From Drosophila miranda (Eukaryota; Arthropoda; Insecta; Diptera; Drosophilidae), in the NCBI RefSeq assembly GCF_003369915.1, contig NC_046673.1, positions 16,476,001-16,540,000 of the forward strand: a stretch of 64,000 bases of DNA, in the 5' to 3' direction. Positions 35,016-46,622 of this stretch are shown here, in pieces. The translations under genes and the position numbers were made by a program. The notes beneath the pieces were generated by a model. The model saw nothing but the letters and a program-made list of their open reading frames with translations. It was not told the origin of the DNA and made no database searches. The stretch's first letter is position 1. Each line of letters begins with the position of its first letter.

Positions 35016-36881
35016 ATGAAATTATTTTTATGTGCCATTGCTGTAACGCTTTGTTTGGCAGGGACAAGTGAGTGTTGAACAGAATCCCTAATCGGTGATA
35101 GATGATCGATGATAAATGATCAATGATCGGTTTGGATCGGTGATCGTGTGGAGACTGAAGGAAGTTTCGGTGTCGGTGTCGCTTGAGTGGTATAGATATC
35201 CGATATCTGTCTGTTTATTTGCATAAAAACACCCGCAGAAATCGCAACTTGTTGCTAATTAGTTTGACATTGACACCAAATCAAGATTAGGCTTAGGCTC
35301 TTTTTTTAATTTCTGCCCAGACGAGCGATTGACATTTAAAGTGACTTGAAATGTGGCGACCCAACCTTTCGAGAAGTTCCCAGATACAGACGCAGACGCA
35401 GATCCATAAACGGTTTCGAGGCGGGGCATAACGAGATGAGGAGTGAAAACCGGCTGGTGGCTAGGACTGGGTCTGGTCTCCGGGGGTCTGGGCAAACTGG
35501 CTGCTGCGCGCTTGCCAAGCCTAAAAAGCGGTCGTTGTCTGGCTGAAATTGTGGATTATGCAACTCTTTGCACTCGTCATTGCATGGCGGGGCGATGCCA
35601 TCGCGAACCACATAGGCCAGAGATGCACTCACGAGTGTGAATGTGATTGTGACTGTGACAGATACTCCAAATTAAGCTGTGACTTTAAGTGTTCTTATCG
35701 TGATTCGCTTTTGGGAGATCGCCTTTATATCGTACTGTCGGGTCTGGCATTCCTGCAAGAGCTTTTCTGAAGTCTGAGTCTAAATTTGCTCAAGTTCTGC
35801 TAAAAATTTCCCATACTTCTAGCACCTTCTGTTAAAACATATCCCCTGCTAACATTGCCACAACCGTTACTCTGTTAAAAGTCCCCCACGTCATCTCTAT
35901 GGCAAGCAGGAAACCGCAATGCCAATGGCGGAATTGCCATCAAACCATCTACTCCTCGATCATCGGTCACGTTGTTACACTTTTCCGTGCTATGGAAAAA
36001 GTGAAAGTGTGAAAAACAAGTTGACTGAACTCTTCCCGTCTGTATATTTTTCTTCCACCATCCAGCTGTATCCGCCGCCGGCTTCGAGTGCCCCAAGCCC
36101 AATGGCCAGTTCGCCGATGAGATCCAGTGCGACAAGTTCCATGTGTGCGAGGATGGTGTGCCCAAGGCGAGATTGTGCCCAGACGGCTTGGTCTTCGATC
36201 CACTGAACCGCAAGTTCAATAAATGCGATCAGCCCTTCAATGTAGACTGCGAGGACCGTACAGAATTGCGTAAGCTAATGACATGGAGTGACGTCAAAGA
36301 CTGGTTTTAATTGATTTCCATTTATAGAGGAGCCCAAGTCCAGCAAGTATTGTCCGCGTAAGAACGGGTTCTTTGCCCATCCCGATCCGGCTGTGTGCAA
36401 TATCTTCTACAACTGCATCGAGGGCGATGCCCTGGAGACCAAGTGTACCGTGGGCCTGCACTTCGACGAATACTCGGGCACCTGTGTGTGGCCCGATACG
36501 GCCAAGCGTGAGGGCTGCAATCCCGAGCAGAGTAAGTCCTTTCAGCTGCCTTTCGAGATGGACTTTTGACTGATGGGTTCCCATTATTTGGTTTCTTTTC
36601 CTTCTCTCTTCACCATTCTTATAGGAATGTCTGAGACTGGCTTTGAGTGCCCCAAGGATCAGCCCAAGACCGATGATCGCGGTCAGGTTGTGACCCATCC
36701 CAAGTATCCTCATCCCACCGATTGCCAGAAGTTCTACGTGTGCCTGAACGGCGAGGATCCGCGCGATCTGGGCTGCCAGCTGGGCGAGGTCTACAACGAT
36801 AACACAGAGATGTGCGACGCACCCGAAAATGTGCCCGGATGCGAGGACTGGTACAAGGATGTCGATGACAAGAAGGACTAA
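35016..36881 (+). CDS. obst-A: Obstructor-A, chitin-binding cuticle protein, 238 aa
   Basis: A secreted protein that binds chitin and helps order the apical extracellular matrix of cuticle and trachea. Exons are 35016-35067, 36066-36269, 36328-36531 and 36625-36881, totalling 717 nt. A signal peptide (MKLFLCAIAVTLCLAGT then VSA) is split by the first intron, as is usual for the family. Three chitin-binding type 2 (CBM14, peritrophin-A) domains follow, each with six cysteines. They begin GFECPKPNGQFAD, KYCPRKNGFFAHPD and GFECPKDQPKTDD. Exon boundaries fall between the domains. The protein ends WYKDVDDKKD. An AATAAA lies at 37318-37323. Peritrophin-A, a paralogue, follows on the same strand. 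Confidence 0.95.
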
Positions 36882-39260
36882 ACCGGCTCTTGTCCAGCGC
36901 CGCCCGCCGATAAAAGCCCAATGCGCGTCTCCCACTTCCTCTCTCCTCTCCATCTACACATACACACTACACACTACACCCTACACCTAAACACCTATAG
37001 TCACACTCATGCACACTAAAAAAGGATTCGCGTCGTAGTCACTTAAAGTTAGTAGTTCTAGCCCACTTCCTATAGAACGTACATATGTATGTGTAGCAGT
37101 TAAACTCTAATCTATCCTCTGTCTACTCACCAACTGTCCGACTATCTGACTGTCTGACTGTCTCGGTCTTTCCGTTCTATCAATCTATACTATATTCTTC
37201 ATTTTCTGTATCTACCTCCTCGCCTGTCTATCGCTGTGCCCAACTGACTCTTCTGACCAAATTGTTGTGTATATATTTCCCCCTCTTTCTGACTTTCATT
37301 TAATTATTATACAAGAAAATAAACTGATTTTTGTTTTATAAACTACACCGGCAACTTCTTCTATCTATCTTCTATGTATCTTTGCACTTCCTCTAACTAT
37401 ATCTGTTCTTTACCATTCTCTATTCTATCTTTCAGCTCTTCTTGCCTTCTTTCCCTTAAAAATCCTCCTAGGCTATGCGATCTATCTGATCATATCATAT
37501 GACAATGGACTACTATTTGTATCTTCTTCTAACCATATTCTATAAGTTTTTACTTCTCCTAAGGATATACTCGCATTAAGTAACAATACCTGTACTGTTT
37601 CTATATCCTAACCAGCTTCTCTATTCGATTTCCTTACTCTAAGATCTACAACTTTATACGATATTTTCTGTTTTTTAACATCTCCAATTAAGTTGGATCT
37701 CTACTTTGTATCTATGAAATCTTCTTAACTGTTTTCTTTAACCTTTTCTTGGTCTATTGAAAAACTATTTCTTTGATTATGCTTACCTATAGGCATCTTT
37801 CAATATCTGAAAACTTGTCCTTCTTAAGAGTTTTTTTTACCATTTCGAAGACTTGGAACTCTTTTGTGCAGCTATAAAATCGTATCTTTTGGTATACCTT
37901 TTTAAATACCATTCTAAATACTCATCACCTTTCTTCTTCGCTATTTTAAGCACTCTCTATTCAATATCTAGATAATATTTATTTGGTTTCTGACTGTTTC
38001 TTTCTTTGACTGGAAAACTATTCTGGCTATAAAAATTTTTGATGTGTGTTTATCTAAAGCTTAAGACCCGACTGTTAGTATTCCATCTCATGTATGGATG
38101 GAAGACACACTTTTACTTCATTTTTAAATTAAAACATGATTTCAAAACTACAGGAAATCTTGTGTGTGTGTTTTGTGTTTATCTTGTTTGGAAATACATG
38201 TACATGTATATCGGAGATCATCTATTTCGAATAATCAATCAAACCTTTCACTCGGGACTTCGCAACACGCTGCAACACAGGCAACAACAGAAAGGGGTGG
38301 GGCGGGGGGGTCTGGGGTGATCTATTAACCCTTTGTTAGGACAGGGCACACAAAAGAGCCGTTAATTACCAAAGTGGCCAAAGCGGATTGCCGCAAGAGA
38401 AACAAATCACAAGAGCAGCAGAGCAAAAAAGTCAAAAGTAAATGAAAAAGGCTGCAGGCAGAGCAGAGCAGCAGATTTTTGGGTTATGCAATAACCGCAG
38501 CAGCCACAACAGCAGCACAACGGCGGCCAAAAGTTTTGCAATAGTTAACAATGTAACGGTAATCGGCAGCAACAACAAACGGGACAAGAGCCAATCATGA
38601 ATGAAGCTTGCGCTCTGCTCGAGCTTTGCCTTTTACTTTCAATCACATACTCGTGCATGCCATGCCTTCTGGAAGCTTACCCCAAATCACGTTTTGCATG
38701 CAACAACAGCAGCATTACAACACCAACAACAGCGGCAGCATTCAAATAACAGGAATACCATCAGCATTAGCAGCCACAACAGGCACAGCAATAACATCTA
38801 CAGAAAAAATAGCTTCAACAACAATAGGTTCAACAACAACAACTGCAACGAAAGTAACACCAACAGTACAGAGGAAAGAAGTTACAACAACACCAACAGC
38901 TACACCAATGATATTTATATCAGCACAGTTAACAGTTACAAGAACACCACTACCACAACAACAACAACAAATTCAACACAAATCCTAACAGATTCAACAA
39001 CACCACAGCCGATAACAGTTGCAGTTACACCAACAGCAAGGCACCGCAGATCATTCAATAAAACTGTGACAACACACAGCAAAAAGCCTAACATCCCTAC
39101 CACCCACCAAATCCCCCAACAACAACAACCCAAAGCTTTTGCAAAACTTTTTGTCGTTTGTTTGTATTTTTTTTTTTTTTCGTTTCTGTTTACTGTCGCC
39201 GTCGACGTCGCTGTCTGCCTCTGCCGCTACCGCAACTTGCTTCTTCTTCTTGGAGTCCGG
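36882..39260. other. obst-A 3' UTR and obst-A - Peritrophin-A spacer
   Basis: The first 440 bases are the probable obst-A 3' UTR up to its poly(A) signal. The remainder is TC/CT-rich low-complexity DNA (37100-38000) and then a long CAA/ACA-rich stretch (about 38690-39130). I see no gene. Confidence 0.5.
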
Positions 39261-39267
39261 TATAAAT
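39261..39267 (+). promoter_or_regulatory. Candidate TATA box, Peritrophin-A
   Basis: TATAAAT lies 241 bases before the Peritrophin-A ATG. Cuticle and gut structural genes often use TATA promoters, whereas the housekeeping genes in this window carry DRE or Motif 1. No strong initiator sits at the ideal distance, so this is tentative. Confidence 0.4.
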
Positions 39268-39501
39268 CTTTTCAGTTGAGTTTGGAACGCGTAACCGTTA
39301 AAACGTACAAGCCACTTGGAGCGAAAGTTTCAGTTTTTTTTCGACACCTATATTTTTTTTGCGCGTGTTGAATATTTGAAATTTTGTTGTTGTTGTTTTG
39401 TGATTTTCTCTGTGTGTGTGAGTGTGTGTGTGTGTGAATTTCCGTTTTTGAATTTCCGCTTTACCCAAATTCATAATAAAAGAAACCACAAAGTGTTAAA
39501 T

Positions 39502-42044
39502 ATGCAGAGAATGCTAGTATCCAGTATCCTGGCCCTGTCCTGTATAACAGTTGGTGAGTATTCCAAAAAGGGCCTTGGGGCACGGTGGTGTTCGTGTGTT
39601 TGCACCATTCCCAATTCGCAATTAGCGCAACCTTTCAATTACGAAGCATGTTGCTTGTTGCTTTTACTTTCAAAAATTCCAATTGCAATCGCGTGAAGTG
39701 GTCATAGACGGTCGCCAGACCCACCACACCACACACATGCCACCGTTAGCTCTTTTGTTCTCACCTCAGTAGCAAGCCGAAATACCGAAATCAAAATCAA
39801 AATCCAGTTTAATTACTGGTTTCAAGCGAAGGCTAGGCCAAAGATTAGTTACCTGACTGCTCCAATTGGTAGATTGGTGGATACTTAACCCTGAGACACC
39901 GCCATGGCGGGGAGGGACAGTGGCTTATTGCTGCTGATTTGGCATGCAGATCATGTGCGCTCGAACACTTTTGCTTTTCTGTTCAAGCTGACTCACAAGC
40001 GTAGAGCAGACGAGGGCCTGCCTGGGTTGGGCCTGGTGCACGATCATATGTAGATCTCCATTAGCCGAGATCCTCAATCTTAAATCTGATCATCGATTCG
40101 AAATCACTGATCATTTCAAGCCGTTTGGTGCTTGGCACCACAAGTATTCAATGAATACATAGTATAGCATACGAGTATCAGGAATCGCAACCTAAATCAA
40201 ATGCCAAAGCCCGGTCGGTCAAAGTAGAACTTGGGGCCCGTCAAACCAGTTGACAATTATGGGTGGGAATAAATAAATAAAACAAAGACTTGCAAAACAA
40301 TCACTTGATACGATCTAGATATTGCCCAACCGACACGACAAGTTTCAACCAACAAAAGGTTAGGTTGGGACCAATCGTTGCCATTTAATTGGTGAATGAT
40401 CGAAGAACACTCTTCTTGATTGCCTTTCTTCAAACACCATTTAAGAGAACGAAGTAATAGCATGAGTTGTGCTACGATCTGGGAAGAGATCAGATCTGTT
40501 GGGATCATCTAACGATTGTTAGGCCATCGAAAGATTCGAGACGCCATCGATTAACTTTCGTTTCGGCATTTTCGCCCCGAGAGAGTTTTCCCAACACACA
40601 TTTTGTCCCAGACAAATTACCGGAAATCTTCACAGATTTAAATATATATACTCACTCGCACACATTGTATGCGTGTGCGTCTGTGTTTGTTGTCGGCTTT
40701 GGGCTCTGAGCAAAGTGTTGGCAGACAGGTAGGCAATCAACCTGTTACCCGATCTCGATGGTGGCATCGGCATTCCAAGCGATATACCCAGCCGACGGTT
40801 ACATCATGTTACGGAGCCGCACATTTGCCGCTAGACGCGCGTCGCACCGCGCCGCTCCATGCCGCTTCGCGAAGATGCGCGAAAGTGTCGAGACGAGCAG
40901 TGGCGTCACTTGCACTTGCACTCGCACTCGCACTCCCAAACCAGTTGCACGCCTCCGCCTCCTCATGGGAGGCAAGTCCGGAAGGAAGGCAGGGAGGCAG
41001 GAAGGAAGTGGTTAATGGTGGGTGCTGGTGACACTTTTCGCAACTGCAGCTGTCAAAATTCGATGATTCGATACAACAATCGAGATCGAACAATTACGAT
41101 GATTTTTGACTATGTTTAATAATTTTTAAATCGATAATAGATATATCCATCGAAGATGGATAGAAGATAGATATTTAATCGAAGAGAAATGGAAAAATTA
41201 AAGGTAGTAGTAGATATTTTACATACGTTTCTTTTGATCCATTCCCAGGACATGCTCTGGCCGTGGGCTCACCGGAGTGCCCAGAGAAGTACGGTGAACA
41301 GGCCTATGCCCATACCGAGAACTGCGACCAGTTCTTCCTCTGCACCAATGGAACCCTGACCCTGGAGACCTGCGAGAATGGACTGCTCTTTGATGGCAAG
41401 GGCGCTGTCCACAATCACTGCAACTACAACTGGGCCGTCGACTGCAAGGGCCGTCAGTGGGATCGTGAGTAGATACGGATATATCCAACCGATTTGGATA
41501 AACTTTAAAATGAACTTCTTTTGGACCACCCCACCCCACAGCCACTCCGATCTCCTCGCCGGGCTGTGAGTATCAGTTCGGTTTGTATGCGGTGTCCAAG
41601 GACTGTGCCACCACGTACATCAAATGTGCCCACGGCGAGCCTCACGAGCAGGACTGCGACGCTGGCCTGGCCTACGATGAGCGCATCCATGGCTGCAACT
41701 GGCCCGACCAGCTACTCGACCACTGCAATCCCGAGGGTAAGATCCCCCACCGCCCAATCCCCACTCTATTTACGAACTACATAATAATGTTTGGCTCTTG
41801 TTGCACCCTAACAGCTGTCGTTGGCTTCAAGTGCCCCACCAAGGTGGATCCCAATTCGGTGGCCGCTCGCTTCTGGCCCTTCCCACGTTTCCCCGTTTCC
41901 GGGGACTGCCATCGCCTGATCACCTGTGTGGAGGGTTATCCCCGTCTCATCAGTTGCGGCGAGGACAAGGTCTTCGATGAGCACACGCTCACCTGCGAGG
42001 AGCCCGAGTACGCCAGCGGCGGTTGCGCCAACTACGGAAAGTAG
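39502..42044 (+). CDS. Peritrophin-A: Peritrophin-A, chitin-binding protein, 230 aa
   Basis: A secreted chitin-binding protein of the obstructor/peritrophin group. Exons are 39502-39553, 41249-41464, 41542-41736 and 41815-42044, totalling 693 nt. A signal peptide (MQRMLVSSILALSCITVGHALA) is split by a 1.7-kb first intron. Three CBM14 domains with six cysteines each begin GSPECPEKYGEQAYAH, SPGCEYQFGLYAVSKD and VGFKCPTKVDPNS. As in obst-A, each domain sits on its own exon. AATAAA is at 42369-42374. The same layout as obst-A upstream points to an ancient tandem duplication. Confidence 0.93.
39554..41248. other. Peritrophin-A first intron
   Basis: A 1.7-kb intron. No nested gene is visible. The segment around 40840-40940 is GC-rich with a repeated CACTCG motif. 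The rest is ordinary AT-rich sequence. Confidence 0.5.
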
Positions 42045-42743
42045 AGATCCACGTCGTCTTCGTCCGATCTCGACTCGGATCGGATCGGATCGGATCGGCT
42101 CTGTATATAAATACGTACATATGAAAAGCTAAATAGCTCCGAATCGATCTATCCAAACCACTCCAATTCACTCAAATCTATCTATCCTAGCCCTGCACGC
42201 GCATGCCTTTCGCACTGTCCCGAATTTCCTAGCGAAAAGAAACCCAATCCCGATTAAAAAAAATATTGCATATAGTAATTTTGCCTGTTAACATTGTCGT
42301 CTTTCTATCTTTCTGTATTTTATTATCTTTTTGTTGTTCTGTGGGCTTCCTTTTTGTATATGAATCGCAATAAAGTTAATTTTATTTATTGTAACACTTT
42401 TTTGGAAACAAATCCATGCGAAAACTAGCCACAAACGTTGTTTGGGCGCTGTCAGAAGTGAACTAGTATGTGGTTTTAATCCAACGGGCTTTGAACTAGT
42501 TCGTGGAACGCGGTTTTGCCTGATGCAATTCAGGTGGGACAATGGTAGTATAATGAAAACATGGAATTAGGGAATATCGGATATTGGAATTGGATGATCA
42601 ATTTTTATTCTAAAGATAAGAATATGGGAAAAGTAGTTTCCATCCGTGCGGAAATACTTAGCAGCCTAAAACTATCACATCAAAAATTCAAAATTAAACC
42701 TAAAGTGAAGCCAAATGTGGGCGACATCCGTTGAATACCTGGC
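42045..42743. other. Convergent 3' flanks of Peritrophin-A and BTB-PHR gene
   Basis: Contains the Peritrophin-A 3' UTR with its poly(A) signal. A TTTATT near 42604 could act as the minus-strand poly(A) signal of the BTB-PHR gene. A short GGATC tandem lies at 42075-42096. No gene seen. Confidence 0.5.
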
Positions 42744-44909
42744 TCAGTCGATCAGATGCCGTGAATGGTCCTGCGGAGTGAAGAATATGATCGCATAGAT
42801 GAGGCCATCGCGCACCGACTCCGTGGGATTGCCCACGTTGAACATGAACTTGACGCGATGGCTGTTGGCGTCGGGCACGCACGAGTACATCGGATACCAG
42901 CCGGTCTTGTTGAACACCACGTAAATCTTGTAGATCTGGTTGCGGTAGATGTAGACGGGCCGGTCAAAGGTGATGTCCAGCAGCGAGTCATAGCGCACCC
43001 GGGCAGTGCAATGGGTGTAGGTGATGCGCGAGCCGTGCATATCCTGGATGTGGGCGTAGAGAACCTCGTTGTAGCGTTCGGTGAAGCCCGCAGAGGTCAT
43101 CAGTTCGCCGCAGAGCACACGCGTGGGCACTTGGACGCCCAGTATCCAGATGTTTGTGTCTACCTGGAAGGTGACTCCCGCATCCGTGACGCTGGTATTG
43201 CGATAGTCGAACTGACGTGTCAGCGAGCGCGTGCAGTAGGCTCGGACCATGTCGTTGTGCTGGTTCCCACCGGATTCTCCTCCACCTCCATTTACACCAC
43301 ATACTCCACCACCACCTCCTGCAGCTGGTGGCTCGTTTTCATTGACGTTGTTTGGTCCAGCGGGGGCAGCTCCTCCGCCTTCATAGCCATCGCCAAAGCA
43401 ACGCAATGTGGCATGGCTAGCGGGATTAGCGCAAGGATTGTCCGCCACACTCACCGTTTCCGGCGCACGCAAACCTATGGGCATTATACCCTCCTCGCCA
43501 AAGACGCCAGCGTTAATAGGGGGGGCGGGCGCGTCGGCGCGATTGTTCGTGCGATGTATTGTGGCCCCCAAGCGGGACAATAGCACCTCGCCCCCGTTGT
43601 TTCGGTTCCCAAAAACCTGAAAGAAGGTTGCCGACGATTCGGCAGCGGCTCCGGAATGACGATAGGAGGTGGACAACTCTCGCTGACGGTGTCCAGATTC
43701 GTAAAAGTTTCGAGTGCTGCGAGAGACACAGAAGCCCTCGGGCATGTTACAGTCGTTCAGGGTGGGACTGGAGATCTTGATGAGGATGGCGAGAGCCTCA
43801 TGCTGCTGCAACAGCTTGGAACGGGCCGGGCCTTCAGCAAACTGCTGCGGTGTCATGGTAAGGAAACGTATCTTCTTGACGGCCTGCCGCAGCATCGCCC
43901 CGTCCATGATGGTGCGCTGGGCATCCATTATGTTAATCATGTTCACCTCATCGTCGAGGGCATTGCCCGAGGCATCGCTTTCGATGATGACCACATCGTC
44001 AGAGGCAGCGGCATCAGCATCGGCATCGGCATCGGCATTGGAATTCGCATCAGGCGAAGCGTTGGCCGCTGCCGCAGCAGCTGCGGAAGAGGTTGAGGCT
44101 CCATTCGGATCTGCCTCGAAGCTGTCCCCATCATCATCCTGATGCATGTGCTGGACCATGGCTGCCACATCGGGCTCCATCTTGATTTCCTCCACCATTA
44201 TATCGCCGGTGGAGTGGTCTGGCGACTGTTTGGTCGTGATTTCTTTGTCGCCGGACATGTAGAGGCCATCGGGCTGGCCGGAGTCGTTGAGAATGCCCCT
44301 CTCATTGGCAAACTTCAACAGGCAGTTGAAGAGATCAAGCTCAGAGTCGATGTTTAGGCGGTTCTGATCCAGTATTGCCATCAATGTCGATACCTCAATG
44401 TCCATGAAGCTGGGATCCAACAGCACCTCCCTGGTGTTTGTCGCAATCAGGTCCATGCTGCTCTGCATAATGCGTGGCTCATCAAATAGCTTGGCAAACT
44501 CGTAGGCGCGACAGGCGTTCTTGGGACTGAGATCGGCCCACAGGAAGTGGGTGCAGCGGGTGACGACATGGGGCAGCATATATTTCTTGGCCACGTAGCA
44601 CAGCTCGCAGGCCTTATCAAAGGAGCCAATGGTGATGCGGTCCGTGTAGATGTACTCCATCATGGCCTCAAAGGCCTCCGGCTGCACATCGGGTATAACA
44701 ATGGGATCGGTCTTGTCCGGCAGATTGCCAAAGAACATGCGCTCAAACACCGGCGAGCCCATCGCCAGGAGTAGCTTATGACCGGCAATGATACGGTGAT
44801 TGGGAGATGTGCCCACTAGGAAACGACAGTCGGCCCATTTTTCAGTCTGCAGCAGATATTGGCCGCGATCCTTAATGGCAGTCAGATTGTTTTGCCAGTC
44901 GACATCCAT
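42744..44909 (-). CDS. CG17068: BTB-BACK-PHR domain protein (BTBD1/2/3/6 family), 721 aa
   Basis: Probably an adaptor for cullin-3 ubiquitin ligases, as for mammalian BTBD1/2/6. It is a single uninterrupted exon. Residues about 20-125 form the BTB domain (WADCRFLVG ... HKLLLAMGSPVFERMFFG ... EAFEAMMEYIYTD). Residues about 130-230 form a BACK domain (AKKYMLPHVVTRCTHFL, PRIMQSSMDLIATNT). A long insert of low complexity follows, with a DADADADADAAA tract and glycine-rich segments, unusual beside the compact vertebrate proteins of about 480-530 aa. The C-terminal 150 residues are a PHR domain (FQVDTNIWILGVQVPTR, YTHCTARVRYDSLLDITF, SVRDGLIYAIIFF). The start MDVDWQNNL directly precedes the BTB domain. 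Assignment of the CG number rests on gene order and family. Confidence 0.88.
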   Translation of the reverse strand: MDVDWQNNLTAIKDRGQYLLQTEKWADCRFLVGTSPNHRIIAGHKLLLAMGSPVFERMFFGNLPDKTDPIVIPDVQPEAFEAMMEYIYTDRITIGSFDKACELCYVAKKYMLPHVVTRCTHFLWADLSPKNACRAYEFAKLFDEPRIMQSSMDLIATNTREVLLDPSFMDIEVSTLMAILDQNRLNIDSELDLFNCLLKFANERGILNDSGQPDGLYMSGDKEITTKQSPDHSTGDIMVEEIKMEPDVAAMVQHMHQDDDGDSFEADPNGASTSSAAAAAAANASPDANSNADADADADAAASDDVVIIESDASGNALDDEVNMINIMDAQRTIMDGAMLRQAVKKIRFLTMTPQQFAEGPARSKLLQQHEALAILIKISSPTLNDCNMPEGFCVSRSTRNFYESGHRQRELSTSYRHSGAAAESSATFFQVFGNRNNGGEVLLSRLGATIHRTNNRADAPAPPINAGVFGEEGIMPIGLRAPETVSVADNPCANPASHATLRCFGDGYEGGGAAPAGPNNVNENEPPAAGGGGGVCGVNGGGGESGGNQHNDMVRAYCTRSLTRQFDYRNTSVTDAGVTFQVDTNIWILGVQVPTRVLCGELMTSAGFTERYNEVLYAHIQDMHGSRITYTHCTARVRYDSLLDITFDRPVYIYRNQIYKIYVVFNKTGWYPMYSCVPDANSHRVKFMFNVGNPTESVRDGLIYAIIFFTPQDHSRHLID

Positions 44910-45104
44910 GACCTTTTTTGAGCAAAGGAATCGTTAAATATCAGCCGCTATGTTTAGATCGATGCTATTTACCGGTTTTTTGTTCAAGCTTCCACGCAAA
45001 TTAGGAAATTTGTTGAATTTAAAAGTAGAAAATGGTTAAAAAACAAAGACAACTCGGAAATTGTTTAGGTTGCAGTGTTGAGTGTGCCCGCAGAATTATC
45101 GTGA

Positions 45105-45260
45105 AAATATACCGTCCGACCCTCAGAAATATACCTTCTCATTGTAAAAATATACCGTAAATATACTGACGAATTCAAGTTCTATTAAATATATTCCTCG
45201 ATTTTGATATTCCGTGGAATCTTCCTAGCTAAATAGAATCCTCAGCCCTGCCCACATAAT
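45105..45260 (+). repeat. Dispersed TATACCGT block (BTB-PHR / Rab10)
   Basis: Homologous over about 130 bases to 4325-4460. Shared ordered words are ACCGTCCGACYCTCAGAAAT, TATACCGTAAATATACTGA, AAGTTCTATTA and TTTTGATATTCCGT. The part from TTTTGATATTCCGT onward is repeated again at about 45400-45500, with the shared word CCCTGCCCACATA. Confidence 0.65.
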
Positions 45261-45609
45261 TTTATACGATTATTGAATCAATATTCTACTTGATTGCTTT
45301 ATTTTAAATACTTGCTTTAATTGGATTTTGAATAGAAAAAGGTTGTAGCAAAAAGGTCAAACAAAAAAAAAAGGTAAGACAGTAATCGTTCCTATTGCTC
45401 AATTTTGATATTCCGTTGAATAAAGCTGGCTAGCTAAAACCTTCGGCCCTGCCCACATAGTTTTATCCTATTGATGAATAAATTTTTTACAAGATTAATT
45501 ACTTTTGAGTACTCCCATTTACTGTATTTTGACTAAAAACAAGGTTAAACAAAAAAGTTCAATAAAAAAACAGTCGCCCTATCGACACTATAGCTAGGGC
45601 TTTATTACT

Positions 45610-45675
45610 GTATATTTTTAAAATAAGACGGTATATTTTTGTATATTTCTGAGGGTCAGACCGTATATTTCATCG
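45610..45675 (-). repeat. Inverted TATACCGT block
   Basis: Reverse complement of the start of the 45105 block (GGTATATTT ... CTGAGGGTCAGAC ... GTATATTT). The two form inverted repeats about 440 bases apart. A further partial copy in this orientation lies at 46283-46350. Confidence 0.6.
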
Positions 45676-46622
45676 CATTTTCAGATTTTAGTGCCTACAT
45701 GTCTACCTCACACACCTTGCAAATGTGTATACTTTTCATAGTATTTTCCTGTACATTTTAAGACGCCTTATTGACTCACCCTCTTGTGGAATGCACCAAA
45801 GTAGAAAACGTGTAGAAATGCCATTTAGAGCCATGTTCCAGGCCACATCGAATACTAATTCGAGCCTAGCATCAAATTTTTGATCGTTTTCCTAAATTTT
45901 TTCAAAAATGTCGGAAGAAAAGCCATGTCAGAAAGTGAATAACGGAGGTTTTTCACACTGGCGCTTCAATGGGGCTTATATGAAGAAAACGGGAAAAATT
46001 TTTTGAAACGTAAGCCCTTCAGGTGTCGCCTTTAGTAATTACATCAAAATGTAGTTACTATGTAGCAAATGTGCAGTTAGCGCGTAGTTACCATGTAGAA
46101 ACATTAATTTAGTGAACATTTTTTTTGTTTAAGTTTACGTTTGCTTAAGTTTAACCTGTCTTGTAGGAAATTGATTTAGTAATCGGATACAACTATAAGT
46201 TCAGAGCTGAGGGTCTTAGCTTGCTGGAAATATTCAACCGAATATCAAAAACGATGGAACATGATCGAACTTGAATACAAGTAATTCTTCAGTATATTTA
46301 TAGTATATTTTGATATTTGTGACGCAGTTCGGTATATGTCTGAGGGTCAGAAAAAAGAGAAAAATATAAAGTCAAATCAAATGCGCATAGCTGAAATAAA
46401 TCAACGTTTCTCATCAAATCAATCAGCACCTAAAGCCAAAAAACAACAAAACATATTTAAATAAAGCGAAGCATATACAAATTGCATTTAGAGCAAGAGC
46501 ATTAATCGCTTGTCACCTGTGTGCTGTGGGTGTGTGTGTGTGTGTTTGTGTGGGTGCGTGCGTTGTGTGCTGCGCGTGTGTTTGTGTGTGCTTTGTTCTA
46601 TAAGAGCCGCTGGTGTGTGGAA

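Larger units (their letters stand above)
44910..46622. promoter_or_regulatory. Divergent BTB-PHR / Rab10 intergenic region
   Basis: About 1.7 kb between divergent starts. It contains several copies of the TATACCGT / CTGAGGGTC block in both orientations (45105-46350), described separately, and AT-rich DNA. No gene is recognised. Both promoters should lie here. Confidence 0.5.

Noticed and set aside
36294-36953. 219-residue minus-strand ORF across obst-A
   Set aside because: Antisense to two conserved chitin-binding exons.
38601-39371. Two overlapping ORFs of 256 and 126 residues rich in Asn, Thr and Gln upstream of Peritrophin-A
   Set aside because: They are open in two frames at once because the DNA is a CAA/ACA low-complexity tract. 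No splice or domain evidence supports a protein.
42765-44142. Plus-strand ORFs of up to 272 residues across the BTB-PHR gene
   Set aside because: Antisense shadows of a well-supported single-exon gene.
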